A stretch of 64,000 bases of DNA from Micromonospora noduli (GTDB lineage: Bacteria > Actinomycetota > Actinomycetes > Mycobacteriales > Micromonosporaceae), in assembly GCF_003264365.1 (NCBI RefSeq), contig NZ_PYAK01000011.1, positions 1 to 64,000 on the forward strand, in the 5' to 3' direction. Positions 27,025 through 34,890 of this stretch are shown here, piece after piece. The notes under the pieces were generated by a model. The model searched no databases. It saw only the letters and a program-made list of their open reading frames with translations, and had not been told where the DNA came from. Numbering within the stretch: the first letter of the stretch is position 1; each line of letters opens with the position of its first letter. Position numbers and translations under genes: made by a program.

Positions 27025-28449
27025 GTGACGACGATCCCCAACGTGCTGGCCAACCGGTACGCCTCGCCCGAACTGGTCGCCCTCTGGTCCCCGGAGGAGA
27101 AGGTACGGATGGAGCGGCGGCTCTGGCTCGCCGTTCTGCGCGCTCAGCGCGACCTGGGCGTGCCGGTGCCGGACGGCGTGGTCGAGGCGTACGAGCGGGT
27201 GCTCGACCAGGTCGACCTCGCCTCGATCGCCGAGCGGGAGCGGGTCACCCGGCACGACGTGAAGGCCCGGATCGAGGAGTTCAGCGCGCTCGCCGGGCAC
27301 GAGCACGTGCACAAGGGGATGACCTCCCGGGACCTCACCGAGAACGTCGAGCAGCTCCAGGTGCGCGCCTCACTGGAGCTGATCCGTGACCGGGTGGTGG
27401 CAACCCTCGCCCGGTTGGCCTGGCTGGCCCACGAGCACTCCGAGCTGGTCATGACCGGCCGTTCGCACAACGTGGCGGCGCAGGCCACCACGCTGGGCAA
27501 GCGCTTCGCGTCGGCGGCCGAGGAGTTGCTGATCGCGTACGAGCGGCTGGAGGAGCTGATCGCCCGCTACCCGCTGCGGGGGATCAAGGGACCGGTCGGC
27601 ACGGCCGCCGACCAGCTCGACCTCTTCGACGGCGACGCCGACAAGGTGGCCGAGCTGGAACGACGGGTCGCCGAGCACCTGGGCTTCTCCCGGGTGCTGG
27701 ACAGCGTCGGGCAGGTCTACCCGCGCTCGCTGGACTTCGACGTGCTGGCCGCGCTGGCCCAGACGGCCGCCGCGCCGTCGTCGCTGGCCACCACGATCCG
27801 GTTGATGGTCGGTCAGGAGCTGGCGACCGAGGGCTTCAAGCCGGGGCAGGTCGGTTCCAGCGCGATGCCGCACAAGATGAACACCCGTTCCTCCGAGCGG
27901 GTGAACGGCTTCGCCGTGATCATCCGGGGTTACCTGTCGATGGTCGGCGAGCTGGCCGGTGACCAGTGGAACGAGGGGGACGTGTCCTGCTCGGTGGTCC
28001 GCCGGGTGGCACTGCCGGACGCGTTCTTCGCCGCCGACGGGCTGTTCCAGACGTTCCTCACCGTGCTCGACGAGTTCGGCGCGTACCCGGCGGTGATCAA
28101 CCGGGAGCTGGAGCGCTTCCTGCCGTTCCTGGCCACCACGAAGATCCTGGTCGCGGCGGTCCGGCGGGGCGTCGGCCGGGAGGTCGCCCACGAGGTGATC
28201 AAGGAGCACGCGGTGGCGGTGGCCCTGGGGATGCGCGAGAAGGGCTCACCGGAGAACGACCTCTTCGACCGCCTGGCGGCGGACGGTCGACTCGGCCTGT
28301 CCCGCGCCGACATCGACACCCTGGTCGCCGACCACAACGCCTTCGTAGGTGCCGCCCAAGCCCAGGTGGCAGCGGTGACAAGCCGCATCACCACTGTGGT
28401 GACCGCCCACCCAAACGCGGCAACCTACAGCCCACCCCCCATCCTCTAA
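27025..28449 (+). CDS. purB: Adenylosuccinate lyase PurB
   Basis: 474 aa. It cleaves SAICAR and adenylosuccinate, serving both the IMP and AMP branches. The family signature SSAMPHKMNTRSSERV is intact, with TSRDLTENV and TGRSHNVAAQATTLGKRF for substrate binding. GTG at 27025 (VTTIPNVLANRYAS) is preferred because AGGAGAG lies at proper spacing; ATG at 27016 is only 3 nt from it. A TGATCA-family hairpin follows the stop. Confidence 0.97.
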   Translation: MTTIPNVLANRYASPELVALWSPEEKVRMERRLWLAVLRAQRDLGVPVPDGVVEAYERVLDQVDLASIAERERVTRHDVKARIEEFSALAGHEHVHKGMTSRDLTENVEQLQVRASLELIRDRVVATLARLAWLAHEHSELVMTGRSHNVAAQATTLGKRFASAAEELLIAYERLEELIARYPLRGIKGPVGTAADQLDLFDGDADKVAELERRVAEHLGFSRVLDSVGQVYPRSLDFDVLAALAQTAAAPSSLATTIRLMVGQELATEGFKPGQVGSSAMPHKMNTRSSERVNGFAVIIRGYLSMVGELAGDQWNEGDVSCSVVRRVALPDAFFAADGLFQTFLTVLDEFGAYPAVINRELERFLPFLATTKILVAAVRRGVGREVAHEVIKEHAVAVALGMREKGSPENDLFDRLAADGRLGLSRADIDTLVADHNAFVGAAQAQVAAVTSRITTVVTAHPNAATYSPPPIL

Positions 28450-28486
28450 CCCCACCCCTCCCACCCCACCCCCGCCCTTCCCCGGG

Positions 28487-28542
28487 TGATCAAGAGGTTT
28501 GCGTCATTTTCGATCTCCGTGATGACCGAAACCTCTTGATCA
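28487..28542. terminator. Long hairpin, TGATCA family, copy 3
   Basis: Arms TGATCAAGAGGTTT (28487-28500) and AAACCTCTTGATCA (28529-28542), pairing again after a two-base mismatch (GTCAT/ATGAC). It follows purB as copy 1 follows purA. Confidence 0.75.
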
Positions 28543-28578
28543 ACACGGGAGAGGGGGCCCGGTGGGCCGGTTGGTGGG

Positions 28579-29037
28579 TTATTCGCCGGTTGGGGTTTCG
28601 GCGGCGGTTCTCAGGTTGGGAGCGCTGGCCGGTTCGGCGATGCCGCCGGGAGACCCGGTGAAGCCCGCGATTTCCGCGGTTTCCGCGGCGACCGCCGGCT
28701 GGTCGGCCGGCATGACCTCGGGCATCTTGGGTACGGCGACCACGGCCGTCCCGTACGCGCAGATCTCCATCCACATCTCGCCACAGTCCCGGCTGTCGAA
28801 TCGCATGCCGATCACCGCGTTCGCGCCGAGCCGCAGGGCCTCCTCGCCGAGGCGGGCCACCGAGTCGGTGCGCCACCGGGTCAGGTTGTCCGGGGCCATC
28901 GGGTCGTACGCGCCACCGCGCAGGTTCTTCACACCCTCGCGGTACGGGTTGCGCGTCCTGGCCATCGATGACACCACCTCACCGAGAATCTGGCGGATCT
29001 CGTAGCCGGGCAGTTGCTCTGTCGTCACGACCAGCAC
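28579..29037 (-). CDS. YbjQ/UPF0145 heavy-metal-binding-like protein
   Basis: About 152 aa from GTG at 29035-29037 (start uncertain; another GTG is three codons later). Residues 1-~105 match the YbjQ fold: TTEQLPGYEIRQILGEVVSS, REGVKNLRGGAYD, ARLGEEALRLGANAVIGMRF, and the closing YGTAVVAV. The fold forms pentameric beta-alpha rings of unknown biochemical role. A ~40-residue Ala/Glu/Pro tail follows and looks disordered. Confidence 0.85.
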   Translation of the reverse strand: MLVVTTEQLPGYEIRQILGEVVSSMARTRNPYREGVKNLRGGAYDPMAPDNLTRWRTDSVARLGEEALRLGANAVIGMRFDSRDCGEMWMEICAYGTAVVAVPKMPEVMPADQPAVAAETAEIAGFTGSPGGIAEPASAPNLRTAAETPTGE

Positions 29038-29112
29038 GGTTCCGATGCTGTCAGGAGTGGCGCGACCCGATCGTGTGCATTGTTCACCTGATCGGATGCT
29101 GCAAAACGACGC

Positions 29113-29149
29113 GGCGCGGACGGCCGGCACGTGGCCGACCATCCGCGCC
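29113..29149 (-). terminator. Probable terminator of the protease gene
   Basis: GGCGCGGA/TCCGCGCC (29113-29120 and 29142-29149) with an inner CGGCC/GGCCG pair (29121-29125, 29133-29137), lying 18 bp past the protease stop. Confidence 0.55.
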
Positions 29150-29166
29150 GAGCGGGGCGCTAACCG

Positions 29167-29859
29167 TCAGACACCGGCCACCGAGGTGATCCAGGCCCGG
29201 TTGTACGCAACGCTGCCGTAGTTCTGGATGCTCGACCCGTCGGCGGTGGAGGCGACGCCGACCTGCTGACCGTTGTAGAACTGCGGGCCGCCGGAGTCAC
29301 CGCGCCAGGCGTTGCCGTTGATCCGGGTGCTGCGGATCGCCTGGCCGCCGTACGCGTCGGTGGCGCTGTTGCTGGTCACCCGGACGGTGGCGGTCTTCAG
29401 CACGGTGGACGCCGAGCAGCCGCTGTAGCAGGTCATGCCCCAGCCGTAGATCGAGTTCGTCGAGTTGATCGGCGGGTTGCTGCTGGCCAGGCTCACGGTG
29501 GAGGTGCTGACGGTGCTGGAGAGCCGCATGAGCGCGAGGTCGTTGCGGGTGTAGGTGGCGCTGACCGTGCGGGTGACCCCGCCGGAGGTGCGGTTCACGC
29601 TGCCGACGCGCACCGACATGGTGCCGCTGATGCAGTGCCGGGCGGTGAGCACCCACTGCGCGGCGATGACGCTGCCGGAGCAGGTGAACGAGCCGTTGCT
29701 GAGCACCGCGGCGGCCCAGGGCGCGGACGAGACGGTGCCGCCGCCGATGATGGGTTGTGGGCCGGCGGGGGCAACGGGGGCGGCGGACGCGGCGGACGTG
29801 ACGCCGAGGGCGCCGACCAGCGCGGTGCTGAGTACGGCGAGCAGGGGGCGGATGCGCAT
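29167..29859 (-). CDS. Secreted trypsin-like serine protease (S1 family)
   Basis: 230 aa. The signal peptide ends around residue 27 (TSAASAAP), and a short propeptide leads to PIIGGGTVSSAPWAAAV, the zymogen-activation type N-terminus. The catalytic triad is complete: His75 in LTARHCIS, Asp107 in RNDLALMRL and Ser189 in GDSGGP. Paired Cys (60/76 and 144/148) suit disulfides. AAGGAG precedes the ATG at 9 nt. A near-consensus promoter lies at 29961-29989. It is presumably an extracellular nutrient or developmental protease. Confidence 0.95.
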   Translation of the reverse strand: MRIRPLLAVLSTALVGALGVTSAASAAPVAPAGPQPIIGGGTVSSAPWAAAVLSNGSFTCSGSVIAAQWVLTARHCISGTMSVRVGSVNRTSGGVTRTVSATYTRNDLALMRLSSTVSTSTVSLASSNPPINSTNSIYGWGMTCYSGCSASTVLKTATVRVTSNSATDAYGGQAIRSTRINGNAWRGDSGGPQFYNGQQVGVASTADGSSIQNYGSVAYNRAWITSVAGV

Positions 29860-30217
29860 CGGGTGGACTCCTTGGACGGGGCGGGCCCGGGGTCGCCGGG
29901 TGCGGATGGTGCCGGGCGGCGGGGGTTCCCGGAGCCGGCGAAATCGACTTGCGTCGATGTAGAGTAGGACGCGACGCGATCGTTATCAAGGAGTTGATCG
30001 AGGTTGCCCAATGTAACGATTCGGCCACCCGCTGCGCCGTATATGACCTGCTAGGGCCACCTGTCGTGCGTGACAGGTCCGACTGGGCGTCAGTAATGTC
30101 GATCACTGCCTGAACTGCACCCGGCCGGTGCGTCCGCGGCGATATCTGCCAGGTACGCTGGCTGCGCTCGCCCATTGTGGGTCGGCACCCAACTGCGTAC
30201 ACAGTCAGGAGTGCCCA
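29860..30217. other. Intergenic region between protease and purS
   Basis: 358 bp between divergent genes. It holds the protease promoter (29961-29989, minus strand). Nothing else convincing was seen: no conserved riboswitch fold and no ORF with a ribosome site. A weak AGGAG ribosome site for purS lies at 30207-30211. Confidence 0.6.
29961..29989 (-). promoter_or_regulatory. Sigma-70-type promoter of the protease gene
   Basis: On the minus strand, TTGATA (29989-29984) and TACTCT (29966-29961) are separated by exactly 17 bp, close to the housekeeping consensus. This predicts a leader of ~95 nt. Confidence 0.65.
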
Positions 30218-30481
30218 GTGCCTCGCGTCGTCGTCGACGTCATGCTCAAGCCCGAGATCCTTGATCCGCAGGGCCAGGCCGTCGCAAACGCGCTGCCCCG
30301 GCTCGGCGTCGGTGACGTCGCCTCGGTTCGGATCGGCAGGCGGATCGAGATCGAGTTCACCGGTGAACCGGACCTGGACCGCGCTCGGGAGATTGCCGAC
30401 AAACTGCTCGCCAACCCGGTCATCGAGGACTTCACCGTCCGCCTGGTCGAGGCCGACGAGACTGCGGACGCCCGCTCGTGA
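30218..30481 (+). CDS. purS: PurS subunit of FGAM synthetase
   Basis: 87 aa from GTG with AGGAG 6 nt upstream. Small alpha-beta protein ([20 protein letters not shown] opening, [20 protein letters not shown]) that bridges PurQ and small PurL in the three-protein formylglycinamidine-ribonucleotide synthase. Its TGA overlaps the purQ GTG (GTGA), so the two are coupled. Confidence 0.95.
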   Translation: MPRVVVDVMLKPEILDPQGQAVANALPRLGVGDVASVRIGRRIEIEFTGEPDLDRAREIADKLLANPVIEDFTVRLVEADETADARS

Positions 30482-31161
30482 CCGCCCGGGTCGGTGTGGT
30501 CACCTTCCCCGGCTCGCTCGACGACGGGGACGCGGCCCGGGCCGTCCGGATCGCCGGCGCTGAGCCGGTCCGGCTCTGGCACGGCGACCCGGAGCTGCAC
30601 GGTGTCGACGCGGTCGTCCTGCCCGGCGGTTTCTCCTACGGTGACTACCTGCGATGCGGCGCCATCGCCCGGTTCGCCCCGGTGATGGAGACGATCGTGG
30701 ACGCCGCCCGGGGTGGTCTGCCGGTGCTCGGCATCTGCAACGGCTTCCAGATCCTGTGCGAGGCGCACCTGCTGCCCGGCGCGCTCACCCGCAACCAGCA
30801 CCTGCACTTCCGCAACCGGGACCAGGTCCTGCGCATCGAGTCGGCCGGGACGGCGTGGACCAACGCGTTCCAGCCCGGCCAGGAGGTGCTCATCCCGGTC
30901 AAGAACGGCGAGGGCTGCTACGTCGCGGACACCGCGACGCTGGACCAGCTCGAAGCCGAAGGTCGGGTGGTCGCCCGCTACGTCGGCGGCAACCCCAACG
31001 GGTCCCAGCGCGACATCGCCGCGATCACCAACGCCGCCGGCAACGTGGTCGGCATCATGCCGCACCCCGAGCACGCGGTGGAGGCGCTCACCGGCCCTTC
31101 GCTGGACGGCCTCGGCTTCTTCACGTCGGTCCTCAAGCACCTGGTGGGGGCGCCGGCATGA
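30478..31161 (+). CDS. purQ: PurQ glutaminase subunit of FGAM synthetase
   Basis: 227 aa, class I glutamine amidotransferase. It delivers ammonia from glutamine to PurL. Nucleophile Cys is in [13 protein letters not shown]; His and Glu are in [11 protein letters not shown]. The N-terminus [20 protein letters not shown] is typical. The start overlaps purS and the stop overlaps a 24-codon micro-ORF. Confidence 0.96.
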   Translation: MTARVGVVTFPGSLDDGDAARAVRIAGAEPVRLWHGDPELHGVDAVVLPGGFSYGDYLRCGAIARFAPVMETIVDAARGGLPVLGICNGFQILCEAHLLPGALTRNQHLHFRNRDQVLRIESAGTAWTNAFQPGQEVLIPVKNGEGCYVADTATLDQLEAEGRVVARYVGGNPNGSQRDIAAITNAAGNVVGIMPHPEHAVEALTGPSLDGLGFFTSVLKHLVGAPA

Positions 31162-31232
31162 CCGGCGGCACGATCATCGGTCAGCTCAACCGCCGGCCTG
31201 GCGGGCACGAGCGCAGCGAGGAGAGGTCATGA
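31158..31232 (+). CDS. 24-aa micro-ORF linking purQ and purL
   Basis: ATG at 31158 overlaps the purQ stop (ATGA) and its own TGA at 31230-31232 overlaps the purL ATG (ATGA), so one frame spans the whole 67-nt gap. The peptide begins [14 protein letters not shown] and ends GHERSEERS. The GAGCGCAGCGAGGAGAGG that encodes its end is also the purL ribosome site. A coupling or spacer role is more likely than a functional peptide; conservation is unknown. Confidence 0.45.
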   Translation: MTGGTIIGQLNRRPGGHERSEERS

Positions 31233-33898
31233 CCACCCATCCGGACCCGGTACGGGACACACCGGAGGCGTACTCCGCCCCGGCGCAGCCGGCCGAGCCG
31301 AGCGCGGCGCAGCCGGTCGCACCGGCGACCGCTCCCGCCCAGCCGGCCGCCGCCGTCTGGACCGAGGGCGTGGACACCGTGCCGCGCGCCGGTGGCACCC
31401 CGGGCGAGCTTCAGCCGTACACCGAGCTTGGTCTGCGCGACGACGAGTACGACCGGATCCGGCAGATCCTCGGCCGCCGGCCCACGCAGTCCGAGCTGGC
31501 GATGTATTCGATCATGTGGAGCGAGCACTGCTCCTACAAGTCGAGCAAGGTGCACCTGCGCCAGTTCGGTGAGAAGGCCCCGCACAGCGACCGGATGCTC
31601 GCCGGCATCGGTGAGAACGCCGGTGTCGTGCAGATCTCCGACGAGCTCGCGGTGACCTTCAAGGTCGAGTCGCACAACCACCCGAGCTTCGTCGAGCCGT
31701 ACCAGGGCGCGGCGACCGGCGTCGGCGGCATCGTCCGGGACATCCTCGCCATGGGCGCCCGCCCGGTCGCGGTGATGGACCCGCTGCGCTTCGGTGCCGC
31801 GGACCACCCGGACACCGCCCGGGTGCTCACCGGTGTGGTCGCCGGCGTCGGCGGCTACGGCAACTGCCTGGGCCTGCCCAACATCGGTGGTGAGCTGGTC
31901 TTCGACCCCTCCTACCAGGGCAACCCGCTACTCAACGCGCTCTGCCTGGGCGTGCTGCCGGTCAGCCGGCTGCAGAACAAGGCCGCCGCCGGCCCGGGCA
32001 ACGTTGTCGTGCTGATGGGCGCCAAGACCGGCCGCGACGGCATCGGCGGCGTCTCGGTGCTGGCCAGCGCCACCTTCGACGAGGGCAGCGAAGCGCGTCG
32101 CCCCGCCGTGCAGGTCGGTGACCCGTTCACCGAGAAGCTGCTGATCGAGGCGTGCCTCGAGCTGTACGACGGCCAACTGGTCGTCGGCATCCAGGACCTC
32201 GGCGGCGCCGGTCTGACCTGCGCGCTCACCGAGACCGCCGCCGCTGCCGGCACCGGCATGCGGGTCTGGCTGGAGCGGGTGCCGCTGCGCGAGCCCTCGA
32301 TGGACCCGCACGAGATCCTGGCCAGCGAGTCGCAGGAGCGGATGCTGCTGGTCGTCGAGCCGGACAAGCTCGACGCGGTGCTCAAGACCTGCGAGAAGTG
32401 GGGCGTCCTCGCCACCGCGATCGGTGAGGTCACCGCACCGGAGCCGGACGGCAGCCCCGGTCGCCTGCTGATCACCTGGCAGAACCACCTCGTCGTCGAC
32501 GTGCCGCCGGGTTCGCTGGTCGACGACGGCCCGGTCTACGCCCGACCGATGCGTGAGCCGGCCGACCTGATCCTGCTCCAGGCCGACCGGGCCGAGACGC
32601 TGCCCCGCCCGGCCGACCCGGAGGCGCTGCGGGAGACCGTGCTGCGCATGATCGCGTCGCCCAATCTGGCCGACAAGTCCTGGGTCACCGAGCAGTACGA
32701 CCGCTACGTGCTGGGCAACACAGTGCTCGCCCAGCCGGAGGACGGCGGCGTGATCCGGATCGACGAGCGGACCGGTCTCGGTGTGGCGCTGTCGGTGGAC
32801 GGCAACGGCCGGTACGCCAGGCTCGACCCGTACAACGGCACCAAGCTGGCCCTGGCCGAGGCGTACCGGAACGTGGCGGTGACCGGCGCCAAGCCGATCG
32901 CCGTCACCGACTGCCTCAACTTCGGCTCCCCGGAGGACCCGGGCGTCATGTGGCAGTTCGCCGAGGCCGTCCGCGGCCTGGCGGACGGTTGCCTGGAGCT
33001 GGGCATCCCGGTGACCGGCGGCAACGTGAGTTTCTACAACCAGACCGGTGCCGCGGCCATCCACCCGACCCCGGTGGTCGGTGTGCTGGGCGTGCTGGAC
33101 AACGTCGCCGACCGGGTGCCGATGGGCTTCGTGCCGCGCGCCGGCGGCGACCACGACCAGCTCTACCTGCTCGGCGAGACGAACGTGGAGCTGTCCGGCT
33201 CGGAGTGGGCCTGGGTGACGCACGAGCACCTCGGTGGTATTCCGCCGCAGGTCGACCTTCTCCGCGAGAAGGCGCTCGCCGAGCTGCTGGCCGAGGCGGC
33301 CCGGGTCGGCCACCTTGCCTCCGCGCACGACCTCTCCGACGGCGGTCTCGCCCAGAGCCTTGTCGAGTCCTGCCTGCGGCGCGGCGTCGGTGCGCGGATC
33401 GCGGTGCCGGAGCAGTTCGCCGAGGGCTCGATGCCGTTCGTCTACCTGTTCAGCGAGTCCGCCACGCGGGCGCTGGTCTCGGTGCCGCGCGGCCACGACA
33501 AGGCGTTCGCGGCGCTCTGCGCCGAGCGGGGCGTGCCGTTCGAGCTGATCGGCGTCACCGACCCGTCCGGCGGGGCGCTCGAGGTGCACGGCCAGTTCCG
33601 GATCGGCCTGGACGAGCTGCGCACCGCGCACACCGAGACGTTGCCGCGCCTCTTCGGGGGCTCGGCGGCAGTCGAGGTGCCCGCGCCGGCTGCCGGTGTG
33701 GCGGGTGCGGTCGAGGCCGTTCCGCTGCCGGTCGCACAGGCTGAGCCGGTGGACGCGGCGGCGGTGGTCTCCGAGCCGATCGCTTCCTCGGGTCCTTCCC
33801 CGGAGACCGGCGCGGTCGAGCCGATCGGGTCGGAGCAGCCCGGCGGGGCGTCCGAGTCTGACTCCGGTGTCACCGAGCCGTCGCCCGACGAGCGCTGA
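31229..33898 (+). CDS. purL: PurL synthetase subunit of FGAM synthetase
   Basis: 889 aa from ATG with GAGGAGAGG upstream. The small-PurL core spans residues ~65-805: [40 protein letters not shown] (two halves of the ATP/FGAR site), [17 protein letters not shown] and [11 protein letters not shown]-terminal ~45 residues (Ala/Pro/Gln-rich) and C-terminal ~80 residues (Ala/Pro/Glu/Ser-rich) are unusual low-complexity extensions not seen in the basic enzyme. Works with PurQ and PurS at the fourth step of purine synthesis. Confidence 0.95.
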   Translation: MTTHPDPVRDTPEAYSAPAQPAEPSAAQPVAPATAPAQPAAAVWTEGVDTVPRAGGTPGELQPYTELGLRDDEYDRIRQILGRRPTQSELAMYSIMWSEHCSYKSSKVHLRQFGEKAPHSDRMLAGIGENAGVVQISDELAVTFKVESHNHPSFVEPYQGAATGVGGIVRDILAMGARPVAVMDPLRFGAADHPDTARVLTGVVAGVGGYGNCLGLPNIGGELVFDPSYQGNPLLNALCLGVLPVSRLQNKAAAGPGNVVVLMGAKTGRDGIGGVSVLASATFDEGSEARRPAVQVGDPFTEKLLIEACLELYDGQLVVGIQDLGGAGLTCALTETAAAAGTGMRVWLERVPLREPSMDPHEILASESQERMLLVVEPDKLDAVLKTCEKWGVLATAIGEVTAPEPDGSPGRLLITWQNHLVVDVPPGSLVDDGPVYARPMREPADLILLQADRAETLPRPADPEALRETVLRMIASPNLADKSWVTEQYDRYVLGNTVLAQPEDGGVIRIDERTGLGVALSVDGNGRYARLDPYNGTKLALAEAYRNVAVTGAKPIAVTDCLNFGSPEDPGVMWQFAEAVRGLADGCLELGIPVTGGNVSFYNQTGAAAIHPTPVVGVLGVLDNVADRVPMGFVPRAGGDHDQLYLLGETNVELSGSEWAWVTHEHLGGIPPQVDLLREKALAELLAEAARVGHLASAHDLSDGGLAQSLVESCLRRGVGARIAVPEQFAEGSMPFVYLFSESATRALVSVPRGHDKAFAALCAERGVPFELIGVTDPSGGALEVHGQFRIGLDELRTAHTETLPRLFGGSAAVEVPAPAAGVAGAVEAVPLPVAQAEPVDAAAVVSEPIASSGPSPETGAVEPIGSEQPGGASESDSGVTEPSPDER

Positions 33899-33902
33899 GG
33901 CG

Positions 33903-34658
33903 TTGACGGCCGCCGTCTACGGCCAACCCGGATCGGGTGCCCGGTTCGACTGGGGGCTGACCGGGGCGGCGGAACTCGGCCGGGTCTGCGCGGCGTTGGT
34001 GGTGGTGGACGTCCTCTCGTTCACCACCGCCGTGGAGGTGGCGGTCGCCCGGGGCATGCGGGTGCACCCGTTCCCCTGGGGTGAGCAGGCCGCCGAGTAC
34101 GCCGTACGGGTCGGTGCGACCGCTGCTGTCGGGCGGCGGCAGACGACAGCGGAACACCCGTGGTCGCTCTCGCCCGCCGCGCTGAGCAGCGCACCCGTGG
34201 TGGCGGACCTCGTGCTGCCCTCCCCGAACGGCTCGGCAATCAGCGCCGCCGCCAGCGCCACCGGCCTGCCGGTGGTCGCGGCGTGCCTGCGCAACGCGCG
34301 CGCCGTCGGGCATTGGCTGCGCCGCCAGGGGTACGGCACGCTGGACGCCCCGATCGGCGTGATCGCCTCCGGGGAGCGGTGGCCGGACGGGTCGCTGCGA
34401 CCGTCGGTGGAGGACCAACTTGGCGCCGCCTCGGTGCTGGACGCCCTCTCCGGCGTGCCGGGTGGGCTCTCGGTGGAGGCGGCCATGGCGCTCGCCGCGC
34501 TGGCGAGCACCCCGGATCTGCCCGCCGCGGTGCGCGGCAGCGTCTCCGGACGGGAGCTGACCGAAAGCGGCTTCGCCGCGGACGTGGACGTCGCCGTCCG
34601 GATCGGCGTGTCGGACGTCGTGCCGGTGCTCCACCAGGGCGTCTTCTCCGCCGCCTGA
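33903..34658 (+). CDS. 2-phosphosulfolactate phosphatase-like (ComB family)
   Basis: About 251 aa from TTG at 33903, 5 bp after the purL stop; an in-frame start inside purL is the alternative. ComB-type motifs: ALVVVDVLSFTTAVEVAVAR (Asp after the first strand), LPSPNGSAIS and GVIASGERWPDGSLRPSVED. ComB dephosphorylates 2-phosphosulfolactate in coenzyme M synthesis, but bacterial homologues often lack that pathway, so the substrate here is open. The stop lies in the first unit of a 20-bp tandem repeat. Confidence 0.82.
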   Translation: MTAAVYGQPGSGARFDWGLTGAAELGRVCAALVVVDVLSFTTAVEVAVARGMRVHPFPWGEQAAEYAVRVGATAAVGRRQTTAEHPWSLSPAALSSAPVVADLVLPSPNGSAISAAASATGLPVVAACLRNARAVGHWLRRQGYGTLDAPIGVIASGERWPDGSLRPSVEDQLGAASVLDALSGVPGGLSVEAAMALAALASTPDLPAAVRGSVSGRELTESGFAADVDVAVRIGVSDVVPVLHQGVFSAA

Positions 34659-34745
34659 CCGCGCCGGCCCGCACCTGACCGCGCCGGCCCGCACCTGACC
34701 GTGCCGGCCCGCACCTGACCGCGCCGGCCCGCACCTGACCGTGCC
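34655..34745. repeat. 20-bp tandem repeat starting in a stop codon
   Basis: Four complete 20-bp units (CTGACCGCGCCGGCCCGCAC, with C/T variation at one position) at 34655-34734, plus 11 bp of a fifth. The TGA of the ComB-like gene belongs to the first unit, so any change in unit number leaves the protein unchanged. Confidence 0.9.
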
Positions 34746-34748
34746 TTG

Positions 34749-34783
34749 TGATCAACTCGGCTTTCAGGAAGTCGCGGTGTCCA
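34749..34783. repeat. Dispersed TGATCAACTCGG element, copy A
   Basis: Begins TGATCAACTCGGCTTTCAGG and continues AAGTCGCGGTGTCCA. About 28 of its first 32 bases match the right arm of the palindrome at 53764-53840. A degenerate inverse end (GACTTCACTGATC) follows at about 34800. Confidence 0.7.
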
Positions 34784-34834
34784 CGCTTGCGGGATGGCCC
34801 GACTTCACTGATCGCGAGTGGGTCTTGTGACAGC

Positions 34835-34868
34835 GAAACGGCCACCCGGAGATCCGGGTGGCCGTTTC
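34835..34868. terminator. Bidirectional terminator after the ComB-like gene
   Basis: Perfect 16-bp arms GAAACGGCCACCCGGA (34835-34850) and TCCGGGTGGCCGTTTC (34853-34868), between convergent genes. Confidence 0.9.
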
Positions 34869-34890
34869 CATGGCGCTGTGGTGGGTGGGG

